Below the pieces are notes generated by a model. It made no database searches, was not told the DNA's origin, and was given only the letters and a program-made list of their open reading frames with translations. The translations under genes and the position numbers were made by a program. From assembly GCF_965248315.1 (NCBI RefSeq), contig NZ_CBDFIX010000001.1, positions 248,001-312,000 on the forward strand: DNA of 64,000 nt, written 5' to 3'. Source of the stretch: Ulvibacterium sp965248315 (lineage in GTDB: Bacteria > Bacteroidota > Bacteroidia > Flavobacteriales > Flavobacteriaceae). Positions 42,695 through 52,166 of this stretch are shown here, one piece after another; position 1 is the first letter of the stretch, and the number at the start of each line of letters is the position of its first letter.

Positions 42695-44323
42695 CTATCC
42701 CAAGAAGGGGTATCTATAATCCTCTGGGGTTACAAAAGTTTCCTTGATCAATCGTGGGGAAACCCATCGCAATAGATTCTGGGCAGAACCGGCCTTATCG
42801 TTAGTGCCGGAGGCACGTGCTCCTCCAAATGGCTGTTGGCCTACTACCGCACCTGTTGGTTTGTCGTTGATATAGAAGTTTCCTGCACAGTTTTGAAGGG
42901 CATTGGTAGCTTGATCAATGGCATATCGGTCTGTGGCCAAAACGGCCCCGGTCAACGCGTATTCCGAAGTGGAATCTACTAATTCCAAGGTTTTGCTCCA
43001 GTCTTTGTCATCATAGACGAATACAGTAACCACCGGACCGAACAATTCCGTTTCCATAGTTGTATAATGCGGATTTGTGGTTACAATAACCGTGGGTTCC
43101 ACAAAGTAACCTTTGGATTTGTCGTACCCACCTCCAGCAACGATTTCCGCGTCCTTGTCCTTTTTGGCCCCATCAATGTATTTGGCCAATTTATCAAAGG
43201 AACCCTCATGGATAACGGCGGTAATAAAGTTGGACATATCCTCTGGAGAACCCGGTGGGTTAAAGGATTCGATATCTTTTTTCACCAGCTCCAATACTTC
43301 CCTTGAGGTCGATTTTGGCAAATATACGCGTGAGGCTGCACTACATTTCTGTCCCTGGAATTCGAATGCCCCTCTGGTTATAGCCGTAGCTACTTGCACT
43401 GGTTTAGCTGTGGAATGGGCAATAATAAAGTCCTTACCTCCCGTTTCACCAACAATTCTGGGATAGGTTTTGTACGTATGTATATTGTTCCCTATTTTTT
43501 TCCATAGTTCTTTGAAGACATGGGTGGAGCCGGTAAAATGGATACCCGCAAAATCGGGGCTTTCCAAAACGGTATCCGTTATCATTACCGGATCACCATA
43601 GACCATATTGATGACCCCATCCGGAAGGCCGGCTTCCTTAAAGACATCCATAATTACCTTTGCCGAGAATATTTGATGATCGCTAGGTTTCCAAACTACC
43701 ACATTTCCCATCATGGCCGCACTCGCAGGCAGGTTCCCGGCAATGGCCGTAAAGTTGAAAGGGGTAACGGCATATACAAAACCTTCCAAGGGACGGTATT
43801 CTACTCGGTTCCAGATTCCTTCGGCAGAATCAGGCTGCTCCTCATAAATCTGGGACATATATTCCACATTGAAACTTAGAAAATCTATTAACTCGCAGGC
43901 CGCATCTATTTCTGCCTGATGAATGGTCTTGGACTGTGCGATCATGGTGGCAGCGTTCATCTTTGCTCGATAGGGTCCGGCAATGAGTTCCGCAGCTTTT
44001 AAAAATATGGCCGCACGCTGTTCCCAGGTCAGATTTGCCCAGGCAGTCCTGGCCTCGAGACAATTTTTGATGGCCTTTTGCACATGCTGTTTTTCAGCCA
44101 AATGATATTCGCCAACACTATGCCCATGATTGTGGGGCGGGGACATGGGTTTGGTGTTTCCGGTGTATATTTCTTCGCTCCCAATATATAGTGGAACCTC
44201 CACTTTTCCGTTAAAATACGCTCGGTACTGTTTTAATACGTCATTCCTTTCCGGAGTGCCGGGAGCGTAACTTTTTATCGGCTCGTTCAGCGCTGTAGGT
44301 ACATGAAAAAAACCCTTGCCCAT
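42695..44323 (-). CDS. pruA: L-glutamate gamma-semialdehyde (pyrroline-5-carboxylate) dehydrogenase
   Basis: A 542-residue aldehyde dehydrogenase that oxidises glutamate semialdehyde to glutamate in proline breakdown. Landmarks: YAVTPFNFTAIAGNLPASAAMMGN (about 186-209), the general-base region VGETGGKDF, the catalytic Cys in FEFQGQKCSAASRVY (near 330), GGYDKSKGYFVEPTVI, ETELFGPVVTVFVYDD, and the ending KPTGAVVGQQPFGGARASGTNDKAG. The long N-terminus (EPIKSYAPGTPERNDVL) is typical of this subfamily. TACCTTTG lies 31 nt upstream. It follows apaG on the same strand. Confidence 0.95.
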   Translation of the reverse strand: MGKGFFHVPTALNEPIKSYAPGTPERNDVLKQYRAYFNGKVEVPLYIGSEEIYTGNTKPMSPPHNHGHSVGEYHLAEKQHVQKAIKNCLEARTAWANLTWEQRAAIFLKAAELIAGPYRAKMNAATMIAQSKTIHQAEIDAACELIDFLSFNVEYMSQIYEEQPDSAEGIWNRVEYRPLEGFVYAVTPFNFTAIAGNLPASAAMMGNVVVWKPSDHQIFSAKVIMDVFKEAGLPDGVINMVYGDPVMITDTVLESPDFAGIHFTGSTHVFKELWKKIGNNIHTYKTYPRIVGETGGKDFIIAHSTAKPVQVATAITRGAFEFQGQKCSAASRVYLPKSTSREVLELVKKDIESFNPPGSPEDMSNFITAVIHEGSFDKLAKYIDGAKKDKDAEIVAGGGYDKSKGYFVEPTVIVTTNPHYTTMETELFGPVVTVFVYDDKDWSKTLELVDSTSEYALTGAVLATDRYAIDQATNALQNCAGNFYINDKPTGAVVGQQPFGGARASGTNDKAGSAQNLLRWVSPRLIKETFVTPEDYRYPFLG

Positions 44324-44354
44324 AATGCTATTTTTTAGGTGTTAAAAATCGCAG

Positions 44355-44362
44355 CAAAGGTA
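44355..44362 (-). promoter_or_regulatory. -7 box of pruA
   Basis: TACCTTTG on the minus strand matches TAnnTTTG exactly, 31 nt before the pruA start, so pruA is probably transcribed separately from apaG. Confidence 0.5.
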
Positions 44363-44409
44363 CTAAATGGGAATTCGATTAAAAACTAATAAATGCTTAA
44401 AAATACGTT

Positions 44410-44796
44410 TCAATTCAACGCAAAGGGAGCATGAAATTTAAAGGTAGGGATATAGACCCTAAATTTCTCCGTGGAAGTAAAATTCACCATATTGTAATGG
44501 CCTTTCATAGCTCCGATCGGGGAGGCCAATAAACAACCCGAATTATAGGTGTGGGATTCGCCGGGCCTTATTACGGGTTTCTTACCGATAACCCCTTCGC
44601 CATCCAGAATTTCCAGATCGTTAAGGGCATCATATATCTGCCAATGACGAGAGGTCAATTGAACGGAATCCTTACTTTGGTTCTCTATGGTGATGGTATA
44701 ACCGAAAGCAAAATGCATTTTGTAGTTTTTGAAGAAAGTACCCTCAAAACTAGTATGTACCGAAATTTTTATGCCCTTGGTTACTTGAGTAATCAT
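44410..44796 (-). CDS. apaG: ApaG-domain protein
   Basis: A 128-residue ApaG protein: FAFGYTITIENQSKDSVQLTSRHWQI, LEILDGEGVIGKKPVIRPGESHTYNSGCLLASPIGAMKGHYNMV. This is a small immunoglobulin-like domain, linked in enterobacteria to Co2+/Mg2+ resistance and Ap4A levels, with no proven reaction. Its start is 6 nt after the DUF3667 stop codon, so it is co-transcribed with DUF3667 and perhaps DUF5103. Confidence 0.93.
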   Translation of the reverse strand: MITQVTKGIKISVHTSFEGTFFKNYKMHFAFGYTITIENQSKDSVQLTSRHWQIYDALNDLEILDGEGVIGKKPVIRPGESHTYNSGCLLASPIGAMKGHYNMVNFTSTEKFRVYIPTFKFHAPFALN

Positions 44797-44802
44797 AGTT
44801 GT

Positions 44803-45930
44803 CTAATATGTAAAAATGTTTCCCGCTAGGAGAAACACTACACCGAACAACGCTAAAATAAAAAAAATCGCGTTCAGAAAAAGATATTTAACAATAGTTT
44901 TAAAGGTGCCTTGTTGATAGAATTTCCGCATGGCCTGCAGCAGATATATGGAAAATATGGTAATAAAAATCCAATTACTGCTAACGTTGAATATAGAATC
45001 TATCAAATAGCTAATAATGAGCAATATAAATAACAATGAAGTATTGTGAAAGCTAAAGACAAGATGATCGGTATAAGTATATTTTTTCCTGATGTATACC
45101 AACCCAATGAACAGTGTGAACACGGGAAGAAAGAAAAAAACCGCAAACGGTAACTTTGAAATCAAAGAACTGATAAAACTTCCCGGTTGTCGTGAGGCCC
45201 TTACAAAACCTGCCGCTGCACCAAAGGACATCTTGTTTTCGAAGGATTCAGGAATTTGATATTTACCCATGGCATCTTTAAGGGTGTACACCCTATCTTT
45301 TCGGATTAATGTATTGAAAAATTCTGCCTTGGTATAGAAACGATCGCTAAAATCTAGACTATCTAGGGATGCAAAATGGGCCTGGGGATTTTCCATTATC
45401 AATGAATCCCTATAATCTACTACGCGATCCAACTGTTCCGAAATTCCTATTGAATCCAAAACCTTTATTGCTTCTTCCCTATTCTCGTCTTCAACATCTA
45501 GCTCTATGCCAAACGGACCTTGAAAATCAATCGGACTATCCTGTTTGTCTACCCCGTATTTATCCAATTCCGAGAAATTTCCACTAAAATTTTGAATCAA
45601 AAAATAGATAATGGCAAGGCTTAATAAAAATCGGAATGGATTGGTATAGGACATCCTTTTTCCCTCCACATAATCCCTTGTAATTTTGCCAGGTCTAATC
45701 AATAGGGCGGATAGTGTTTTTAGAAGTTTGGAATCATAGGATAGCATATTGGAAAAAAACTCATCAAAGTAATCCTTGATCGTCAATTTTTTAGTGCTAT
45801 TGGCCTGCGAACAATTTGGGCAATATTTATCACTGAGGTCCAACGGATGTCCACAGTTTAAACATTTGGTTCCTCGATATTTAAGTTGATACCTACCTTT
45901 GGAAGTTATGGTCGGCTTGTTCTCCATCAT
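44803..45930 (-). CDS. DUF3667 membrane protein with N-terminal zinc ribbon
   Basis: A 375-residue protein beginning with a zinc-ribbon-like Cys4 pair (KCLNCGHPL and YCPNCSQ, about 21-41), then the DUF3667 signature (LTIKDYFDEFFSNMLSYDSKLLKTLSALLIRPGKITRDYVEGKRMSYTNPFRF, about 49-100), a membrane segment (about 100-117), a soluble part (about 120-255) and a run of four further helices to the C-terminus. The function is unknown. It sits 27 nt after DUF5103 and 6 nt before apaG. Confidence 0.85.
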   Translation of the reverse strand: MMENKPTITSKGRYQLKYRGTKCLNCGHPLDLSDKYCPNCSQANSTKKLTIKDYFDEFFSNMLSYDSKLLKTLSALLIRPGKITRDYVEGKRMSYTNPFRFLLSLAIIYFLIQNFSGNFSELDKYGVDKQDSPIDFQGPFGIELDVEDENREEAIKVLDSIGISEQLDRVVDYRDSLIMENPQAHFASLDSLDFSDRFYTKAEFFNTLIRKDRVYTLKDAMGKYQIPESFENKMSFGAAAGFVRASRQPGSFISSLISKLPFAVFFFLPVFTLFIGLVYIRKKYTYTDHLVFSFHNTSLLFILLIISYLIDSIFNVSSNWIFITIFSIYLLQAMRKFYQQGTFKTIVKYLFLNAIFFILALFGVVFLLAGNIFTY

Positions 45931-45957
45931 TGGTTTGGAATGAAGGATAAATATACG

Positions 45958-47202
45958 TTAATTGCTGATATTGCGCGAGTTTGTGGAACCCACGCCAATA
46001 ATACTGTCGTAGAGATCACCAAAATTGCGATAGTACACCAAAATTAAATAGGTGTTCTCGGTAAAGTGGAAATTGCCGCAGACCGTATTTAAATCGATAA
46101 TGCCACCTTCCCGTTTTATGACGTATTTATAATTGTAGAAGCCCTGTTTAAATCTAATTTCGGCCTCCATCATTCCATTATCCTCGTTGTAGGTCATTTT
46201 GTTCTCCTCCAGCAGGGCGTAATTGTTGTATTTGCCAAAAATATATACTTCATCCAATTCCAAAATTGCATCGTAAGGAAGGCTAAAATGCACATTGGTA
46301 TATTCAGCTTCACGGGAATTTTCAGTACCCTGAAGGGTGCGAATCACAAAATCTCCGTTAATGTCGGGAAAATAGGTATAGGGTTCGTTAAACCTATAAT
46401 CATCACTAAATAGATAATGTTGGTATAAATCCCCAATTTCTATTCTCGATATCTGTGCGCTTGGCGCCCTTAAATCGCTGGTGTCAAAGTTGAGAAACTC
46501 GTTTCCCCCAAAAAAACTGGTCTCCTGATCGTACTTGTACACAAGTTCGTTGCCTATGGTAAATTGCGGTTTAATGTTGTATAAAGTGGTTGGCCAGTAA
46601 TAATTCTGTATGATGGCCACCTTTACCTCTTTCTTCGGATTTACCAATTGGAAATTACCGGCATTGATATTGAATTGGGCTACCTGTTTTTCGTTCAAAA
46701 AATTAAAGTCGCGAGAACGTTTTATGGTCCCGCCAACCTTTACCAGATCTTTGTAGACCACAAACCTTCTAGAGAATTGAAGCTCATAACTGCTGTTGTA
46801 AATCTCTATGAGATAGTTGCCGCTCACTTTTAGGCGCACATTTTCATTGGGTATGGTGAGGCGATAATTGGAATAGGGCTGCAAAGTGGTATAGCTGTTC
46901 TCGTAATCTATAATACGCTGGTTGTCCACGCCGCTGAGGTATTGCGATTTTAATAGGTCCGATGGGGTCCAATCGTAATCACAATGAACAATCTTGTAAT
47001 AGTAATCCTGCTCAATGGCCAGAATGTCATCAAACTCCAAATAGATAGGTTCGCCGATTTGAACTACGGGAAATTGATCTTCCGTAGGTCCTTTAAAAAT
47101 GATGGACTTTATGTTTGAGGGCGGGTCTATTTCTTCCTGAACCTGTGCGAACAGGGAGGACACAAAAAAAAACAAGAAAATCTGTTTAAGATTTAAATGC
47201 AT
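45958..47202 (-). CDS. DUF5103 exported protein
   Basis: A 414-residue protein with a signal peptide (about 1-19, ending SSLFAQ) and a long all-beta mature region. Markers of DUF5103 are IKSIIFKGPTEDQFPVVQIGEPIYLEFDD, YYYKIVHCDYDWTPSDLLKSQYL, QINSNYRLTIP-like PYSNYRLTIPNENVRLKVSGNYLIE, and YNYKYVIKREGGIIDL near the C-terminus. Such proteins are conserved in Bacteroidota and presumed to work at the outer membrane; a precise role is not known to me. A TACCTTTG box is 19 nt upstream. DUF3667 and apaG follow. Confidence 0.85.
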   Translation of the reverse strand: MHLNLKQIFLFFFVSSLFAQVQEEIDPPSNIKSIIFKGPTEDQFPVVQIGEPIYLEFDDILAIEQDYYYKIVHCDYDWTPSDLLKSQYLSGVDNQRIIDYENSYTTLQPYSNYRLTIPNENVRLKVSGNYLIEIYNSSYELQFSRRFVVYKDLVKVGGTIKRSRDFNFLNEKQVAQFNINAGNFQLVNPKKEVKVAIIQNYYWPTTLYNIKPQFTIGNELVYKYDQETSFFGGNEFLNFDTSDLRAPSAQISRIEIGDLYQHYLFSDDYRFNEPYTYFPDINGDFVIRTLQGTENSREAEYTNVHFSLPYDAILELDEVYIFGKYNNYALLEENKMTYNEDNGMMEAEIRFKQGFYNYKYVIKREGGIIDLNTVCGNFHFTENTYLILVYYRNFGDLYDSIIGVGSTNSRNISN

Positions 47203-47221
47203 TTATGGACTATTTTTTGGG

Positions 47222-47229
47222 CAAAGGTA
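47222..47229 (-). promoter_or_regulatory. -7 box of the DUF5103-DUF3667-apaG unit
   Basis: TACCTTTG on the minus strand matches TAnnTTTG exactly, 19 nt before the DUF5103 start. Confidence 0.55.
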
Positions 47230-47312
47230 AACAAAAAGCGTGCCTAGGGAATTAACATCGGTGTAATGCCCAAATTTCTAGGCAATTATTATGAAAACTT
47301 TCTTTTAAATAC

Positions 47313-47320
47313 TATTTTTG
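47313..47320 (+). promoter_or_regulatory. -7 box of the nqr operon
   Basis: TATTTTTG matches TAnnTTTG exactly; it lies 34 nt before the nqrA ATG. Confidence 0.55.
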
Positions 47321-47354
47321 CCCCTAATTTTGCTAACCTAAGCTCTACTATAAC

Positions 47355-48707
47355 ATGTCCAAAGACATTCGGATTAAGAAAGGCTTGAACATCAATCTTG
47401 TCGGTGCCGCAGAGCAAACTATTTCCAAAGCCGTTTTAAGCAATGTTTACGCAATAAACCTCAACGATTTTCACGGTATTACACCTAAAATGTTGGTAAA
47501 GGAGAAGGCCGAAATAAAGGCCGGCGAAGCGCTTTTTTATAATAAAAATAGGGAAGACATGTTTTTTGTTTCCCCAGTAAGCGGAGAGCTAATTGAGATT
47601 GAGCGTGGTGCCCGAAGACGCATTTTGACCTTGAGGATACTGGCAGATAAGTCACAACAAAATTTGGAGCACGATGTCCTAGATGTCTCCAGTGCCTCTT
47701 CCCAAGAACTAAAGGCCTATCTCCTTAAAGGAGGATGTTGGCCTTTTATAAAGCAGCGTCCCTATGACATCATAGCCGATCCGGATACCGTTCCCAAGGC
47801 AATCTTTATTTCGGGATACACATCGGCCCCTTTAGCGGCAGATTATGATTTTGTGCTTCAAGGAAAGGAAAAGGAACTACAAACGGCAATTACAGCCTTG
47901 GACAAAATGACTCCGGGGAAAATACATGTTTCGGTTGGCAAATCCTCCAATTCGCCATTGGCGGGACTAAACGGGATTGAATTGCACAAAGTTTCCGGGC
48001 CTCATCCTGCAGGGTTGGTCGGAACGCAGATCAATAAATTAGACCCCATAAATAAAGGAGAAATTGTTTGGACGGTTACTCCCCAAGATCTTGTAATCAT
48101 GGGTGAGTTGCTTTTGACCGGTATTTTTAATCCCGAACGCATCGTTGCCTTGTCTGGCTCCTGTGTTAAGGCCCCGAAGTATTATAAAACCAAAATAGGG
48201 GCGGAAATTTCTACTTTTCTATATGCCAGTGGTGTTAACTCCGACGATTTTAGGGTCATTAATGGAGATGTACTTACGGGGACCAAAAGTAATCCTGATG
48301 GGTATTTAGGTTCTTACAATAACACGGTAACGGCTATTCCCGAAGGGGATGACTATGAATTTTTTGGCTGGAACAAACCCATTTTTAATAAGGTTTCCGC
48401 TACTAGGGCCTTGACATTCTCATGGATGCAGCCTAACAAAAAATATGACCTGAACACCAATACCAATGGAGAACATAGGGCATTTGTGGTAACCGGTATG
48501 TATGAAAAGGTTTTTCCCATGGACATTTATCCCCTTCAGTTATTGAAGGCTTGTATGGTAAAGGATCTGGATGAAATGGAGCAATTGGGACTTTACGAGG
48601 TGGCTCCGGAGGATTTTTCCTTGACCGAATTTGTCTGCATATCAAAACAGCCCCATCAACAGATTATTCGTGAAGGATTGGATTTATTACATAAAGAAAT
48701 AGGATAA
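47355..48707 (+). CDS. nqrA: Na+-translocating NADH:quinone reductase subunit A
   Basis: A 450-residue peripheral subunit of the Na+-NQR respiratory pump, which oxidises NADH, reduces quinone (menaquinone here, judged from ubiE) and exports Na+. Landmarks: IKKGLNINLVGAAEQ at the N-terminus, PVSGELIEIERGARRRIL, KGGCWPFIKQRPYD, and HPAGLVGTQINKLDPINKGEIVWTV. The length fits the family. First of six nqr genes with gaps of 2-23 nt or short overlaps. Confidence 0.97.
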   Translation: MSKDIRIKKGLNINLVGAAEQTISKAVLSNVYAINLNDFHGITPKMLVKEKAEIKAGEALFYNKNREDMFFVSPVSGELIEIERGARRRILTLRILADKSQQNLEHDVLDVSSASSQELKAYLLKGGCWPFIKQRPYDIIADPDTVPKAIFISGYTSAPLAADYDFVLQGKEKELQTAITALDKMTPGKIHVSVGKSSNSPLAGLNGIELHKVSGPHPAGLVGTQINKLDPINKGEIVWTVTPQDLVIMGELLLTGIFNPERIVALSGSCVKAPKYYKTKIGAEISTFLYASGVNSDDFRVINGDVLTGTKSNPDGYLGSYNNTVTAIPEGDDYEFFGWNKPIFNKVSATRALTFSWMQPNKKYDLNTNTNGEHRAFVVTGMYEKVFPMDIYPLQLLKACMVKDLDEMEQLGLYEVAPEDFSLTEFVCISKQPHQQIIREGLDLLHKEIG

Positions 48708-48710
48708 AAT

Positions 48711-49994
48711 ATGAGTGATAATAGACTAACCTTTAAGAAAAGACTACATATCTTAAAGCATAGGTATAGGGGCAAGAAAATGGCACCGGCCTTCAACGCC
48801 ATCCATACTTTTTTATTCTCACCAGATGAAACAACACATTCCGGATCTCATATCCGAGGTGCCGATGACCTAAAGCGTACCATGAACACGGTTATCATGG
48901 CTTTGGTTCCAGTATTGCTTTTCTCTATGTTCAATACGGGATACCAACATTATGCGGCCATCGATGCCGCCAATGGAGTTGCAAGGGAACTGTCCCTATG
49001 GGGTAATTTTTTCACTTGGGAAAACCTTTGGATTGGAATAACCCAGGTATTGCCTTTGGTCATAGTATCCTATGGGGTAGGCTTGATCATAGAATTTATT
49101 TTTGCCGTCATAAAAGGGCACGAGGTAGAGGAAGGTTACTTGGTAACCGGAATGTTGGTTCCCTTGATCGTTCCTGTGGATACCCCCTTGTGGATGCTGG
49201 CTGTGGCCGTTGCTTTTGGGGTAATTATTGGGAAAGAAGTTTTTGGTGGTACAGGCATGAATATTCTTAACCCTGCTCTAACCATTAGAGCCTTTTTGTT
49301 TTTTGCCTATCCTACTTGGATGAGTGGAGACAAGGTTTGGGTGCATGAGGCGGTAGAACGTGCTGGAGGACCCGACGCCATTTCCGGGGAGACCATTTTG
49401 GGCTTTCTCGCACAGAATAAGGCAGATGAGTATTCCTATACCATATCCGACATGTTTTTTGGATTTATTCCTGGTTCGGTGGGAGAGACTTCTACATTTC
49501 TGATATTGCTCGGAGGTCTTTTTCTTATTTTCAGTAAAATAGCAAGTTGGCGTATCATGGTCAGTGCCGTTATCGGTTCCTTGGTTATGGGACTGATTTT
49601 TAACGGAGTTGTGGATGCTGGATGGATTACCGAGACCAGTAATTTTTATGGACTGATGAGTTTCGAATTCTGGAAACATTTAATAGTGGGAGGATTGGCT
49701 TTTGGTATTGTGTATATGGCTACGGATCCCGTAACCGGATCACAGACCAACCGTGGAAAATGGTTTTATGGATTCCTAATAGGGTTCCTTTCCGTAATGA
49801 TACGGGTTTTCAATCCTGCCTATCCTGAAGGTGTTTTCTTGGCCATATTGCTGATGAACGTTTTTGCTCCTACCATAGATCATTATGTCATACGGGGCAA
49901 TGTGGCACGGCGAATGAAACGGTTGAAGAATGCGACTATTTTCCCAAAAGATTCGGATAGTAAAGAAGAGGAACTAAAAGTTGAAACAGTATAA
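48711..49994 (+). CDS. nqrB: Na+-translocating NADH:quinone reductase subunit B
   Basis: A 427-residue polytopic membrane subunit that carries covalent FMN and riboflavin and forms part of the Na+ path. The flavinylation site is visible in the ATDPVTGSQTNRGKWFYG segment (about 342-358; Thr in SQTN), as in other NqrB proteins, attached by ApbE encoded downstream. Other signatures: GTGMNILNPALTIRAFLFFAYP and NPAYPEGVFLAILLMN. It is separated from nqrA by 3 nt. Confidence 0.97.
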   Translation: MSDNRLTFKKRLHILKHRYRGKKMAPAFNAIHTFLFSPDETTHSGSHIRGADDLKRTMNTVIMALVPVLLFSMFNTGYQHYAAIDAANGVARELSLWGNFFTWENLWIGITQVLPLVIVSYGVGLIIEFIFAVIKGHEVEEGYLVTGMLVPLIVPVDTPLWMLAVAVAFGVIIGKEVFGGTGMNILNPALTIRAFLFFAYPTWMSGDKVWVHEAVERAGGPDAISGETILGFLAQNKADEYSYTISDMFFGFIPGSVGETSTFLILLGGLFLIFSKIASWRIMVSAVIGSLVMGLIFNGVVDAGWITETSNFYGLMSFEFWKHLIVGGLAFGIVYMATDPVTGSQTNRGKWFYGFLIGFLSVMIRVFNPAYPEGVFLAILLMNVFAPTIDHYVIRGNVARRMKRLKNATIFPKDSDSKEEELKVETV

Positions 49995-49996
49995 TT

Positions 49997-50746
49997 ATGG
50001 CCATTAATACCGAAAAAAATACGTATACCGTAATTTTTGCCTGCATCATGGTAGTGGTAGTCGGTTCTATCCTGGCTTTTTTGGCATCATCGCTAAGTGA
50101 TAAAATAAAGGAGAACGAACGTTTTGAAAAACAGCAGAACATCCTTTATGCCATGGGGGTAAATGAAAACCAAGACGAAGGCAGTGTGAATTTCATACCG
50201 ACGGATAGGGTAGAGGGGGAGTTCTCCAATTACATAAAGGAGCAATTGGTCATTGAAGGAGACCAAATTACCCAGGATGATGACGCCTACCTTATCGACA
50301 TGAAAAAACAGCTTTCCGAAATGAAGAATGGGACAACACCAAGGTTGCCCTTGTTGATCGGTGAAAAAGAGGACAAAAAGTTCTATATCATTCCGCTGTA
50401 TGGTAAAGGTCTTTGGGGCCCTATTTGGGGTTTTGCAGCTTTGGATGATCAAATGGTAGTCCAAGGGGTATATTTTGATCATCAATCTGAAACCCCTGGT
50501 CTTGGTGCCAACATTAAACAGCGTTATTTCATGGACGATTTTACCGGGGAATCTATCTTAGATGGCACCCTATACGCTGGCATTGCAGTGGCCAAAGGAA
50601 ACAACGACCCACTGAATAACACAAAGGACGATAACGAGGTAGATGCCTTGGCCGGTGCTACAATTACGGGTAACGGGGTATCCGCCATGATAAGCCAAAG
50701 TGTGAACCTATACAAGGGCTATTTAGAAACTATTAGAGCAAAATAA
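49997..50746 (+). CDS. nqrC: Na+-translocating NADH:quinone reductase subunit C
   Basis: A 249-residue subunit with one N-terminal membrane helix (about 10-32) and a periplasmic FMN-bearing domain. The flavinylation motif is DALAGATITGNGVSAM (about 217-232), with the Thr of GAT as the attachment site used by ApbE. LPLYGKGLWGPIWGFAAL-like IPLYGKGLWGPIWGFAAL and HQSETPGLGANI are family signatures. It starts 2 nt after nqrB and is followed 2 nt later by nqrD. Confidence 0.97.
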   Translation: MAINTEKNTYTVIFACIMVVVVGSILAFLASSLSDKIKENERFEKQQNILYAMGVNENQDEGSVNFIPTDRVEGEFSNYIKEQLVIEGDQITQDDDAYLIDMKKQLSEMKNGTTPRLPLLIGEKEDKKFYIIPLYGKGLWGPIWGFAALDDQMVVQGVYFDHQSETPGLGANIKQRYFMDDFTGESILDGTLYAGIAVAKGNNDPLNNTKDDNEVDALAGATITGNGVSAMISQSVNLYKGYLETIRAK

Positions 50747-50748
50747 CT

Positions 50749-51396
50749 ATGGCTTTACTTACTAAAAAAGATGCTAGTCTAATATTAGATCCCCTAGCGG
50801 ACAATAATCCGATTACCATACAGGTCTTAGGTATTTGTTCGGCATTGGCCATTACAGCAGAATTAAAGGCATCCGTGGTCATGGCCATATCTGTAATATT
50901 CGTATTGGGAGTGGGTAACGTGGTCATTTCGCTGATGCGGAACGTTATCCCTTCAAAAATCCGAATTATTGTTCAATTGATTGTAGTGGCTACACTTGTA
51001 ATCATTGTTGATCAAGTGCTAAAAGCCTTTGCCTATGAGTTGAGTAAGACCCTTTCCGTATTTGTAGGGTTGATAATTACCAATTGTATTATTATGGGTC
51101 GTTTTGAGGCATTTGCCCTTGGTAACGGTCCCTGGAAATCGTTTTTGGATGGTATTGGCAACGCTTTGGGCTATGGTGTAATTCTTATCATTGTCGGTTT
51201 TTTTAGGGAATTATTGGGATCTGGTACATTGTTTGGCTACAAAGTACTGGGCGACCCCGTTAAAATGACCGGACTTTATTCCACGGGATATGAGAACAAT
51301 GGTTTTATGATAATTCCACCAGCGGCATTAATTGTGGTGGGAATCATCATTTGGGTACAACGATCGCGTAATACGGCCTTGATAGAAGATAATTAG
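50749..51396 (+). CDS. nqrD: Na+-translocating NADH:quinone reductase subunit D
   Basis: A 215-residue integral membrane subunit with six hydrophobic spans. DPLADNNPITIQVLGICSALAIT at the start, ITNCIIMGRFEAFALGNGPW (the conserved Cys that, together with NqrE, holds the intramembrane Fe-S centre) and IIVGFFRELLGSGTLFG are visible. It is homologous to RnfE. Confidence 0.96.
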   Translation: MALLTKKDASLILDPLADNNPITIQVLGICSALAITAELKASVVMAISVIFVLGVGNVVISLMRNVIPSKIRIIVQLIVVATLVIIVDQVLKAFAYELSKTLSVFVGLIITNCIIMGRFEAFALGNGPWKSFLDGIGNALGYGVILIIVGFFRELLGSGTLFGYKVLGDPVKMTGLYSTGYENNGFMIIPPAALIVVGIIIWVQRSRNTALIEDN

Positions 51397-51419
51397 AAGA
51401 CTAGTTAAAAAAGAAAATT

Positions 51420-52166
51420 ATGTTGGAGCATATTGAGCTGTTTTTTAAATCCATTTTCATAGATAACATGGTTTTTGCCGTGTTCTTGGGAATGTGTTCG
51501 TATTTGGCGGTTTCCAAAAAAGTTGCCACAGCTGTAGGTTTGGGAGCTGCGGTTATTTTTGTTTTGGCCGTAACTGTGCCCTTGAACTGGCTTCTAGACC
51601 AGTATTTGTTAAGGGATGGCGCTTTGGTTTGGTTGGGCCCGGAATATGCGGATTATAACCTGAGCTTCCTATCCTTTATCCTATTTATTGCCACCATTGC
51701 TACCATGGTACAGTTGGTGGAAATCGTAGTAGAAAAATTTTCGCCGTCGCTATATAACTCATTGGGCATCTTTCTTCCTCTGATAGCTGTGAATTGTGCC
51801 ATTTTAGGAGGATCCCTTTTCATGCAATCTAGGGAAATTGCCACGCTGGGATTGGCCGTGAACTATGGTATAAGCTCCGGTATTGGTTGGTTTCTGGCTA
51901 TTTTGGCCATAGCCGCGATTCGGGAGAAAATCCGATATTCCAATGTTCCCCCTCCGTTGCGGGGATTGGGCATTACATTTATAATTACTGGATTGATGGG
52001 CATTGGTTTCCAAAGTTTTGGAGGCATGTTGACAGGAGGTGACGAGGCCGCTGCCCCGGTGGAGGAGACCACTGTACAAAAAATTGAGAAAGAAGAAAAA
52101 GAAATTAAAGAGGAAATCGATGAGAAAGAGATCTCCTATAACGATGCCGTAAAAGAATACAAATGA
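51420..52166 (+). CDS. nqrE: Na+-translocating NADH:quinone reductase subunit E, with charged tail
   Basis: A 248-residue integral membrane subunit homologous to RnfA. DNMVFAVFLGMCSYLAVSKK contains the first conserved Cys, and AVNCAILGGSLFM the second; both help ligate the intramembrane Fe-S centre with NqrD. The protein is longer than the usual approx. 200 residues: after GMLTGGDEA comes a tail of about 45 residues, strongly charged with Glu/Lys (KEEKEIKEEIDEKEIS), predicted to be helical and cytoplasmic. It overlaps nqrF by 4 bp (ATGA). Confidence 0.95.
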   Translation: MLEHIELFFKSIFIDNMVFAVFLGMCSYLAVSKKVATAVGLGAAVIFVLAVTVPLNWLLDQYLLRDGALVWLGPEYADYNLSFLSFILFIATIATMVQLVEIVVEKFSPSLYNSLGIFLPLIAVNCAILGGSLFMQSREIATLGLAVNYGISSGIGWFLAILAIAAIREKIRYSNVPPPLRGLGITFIITGLMGIGFQSFGGMLTGGDEAAAPVEETTVQKIEKEEKEIKEEIDEKEISYNDAVKEYK

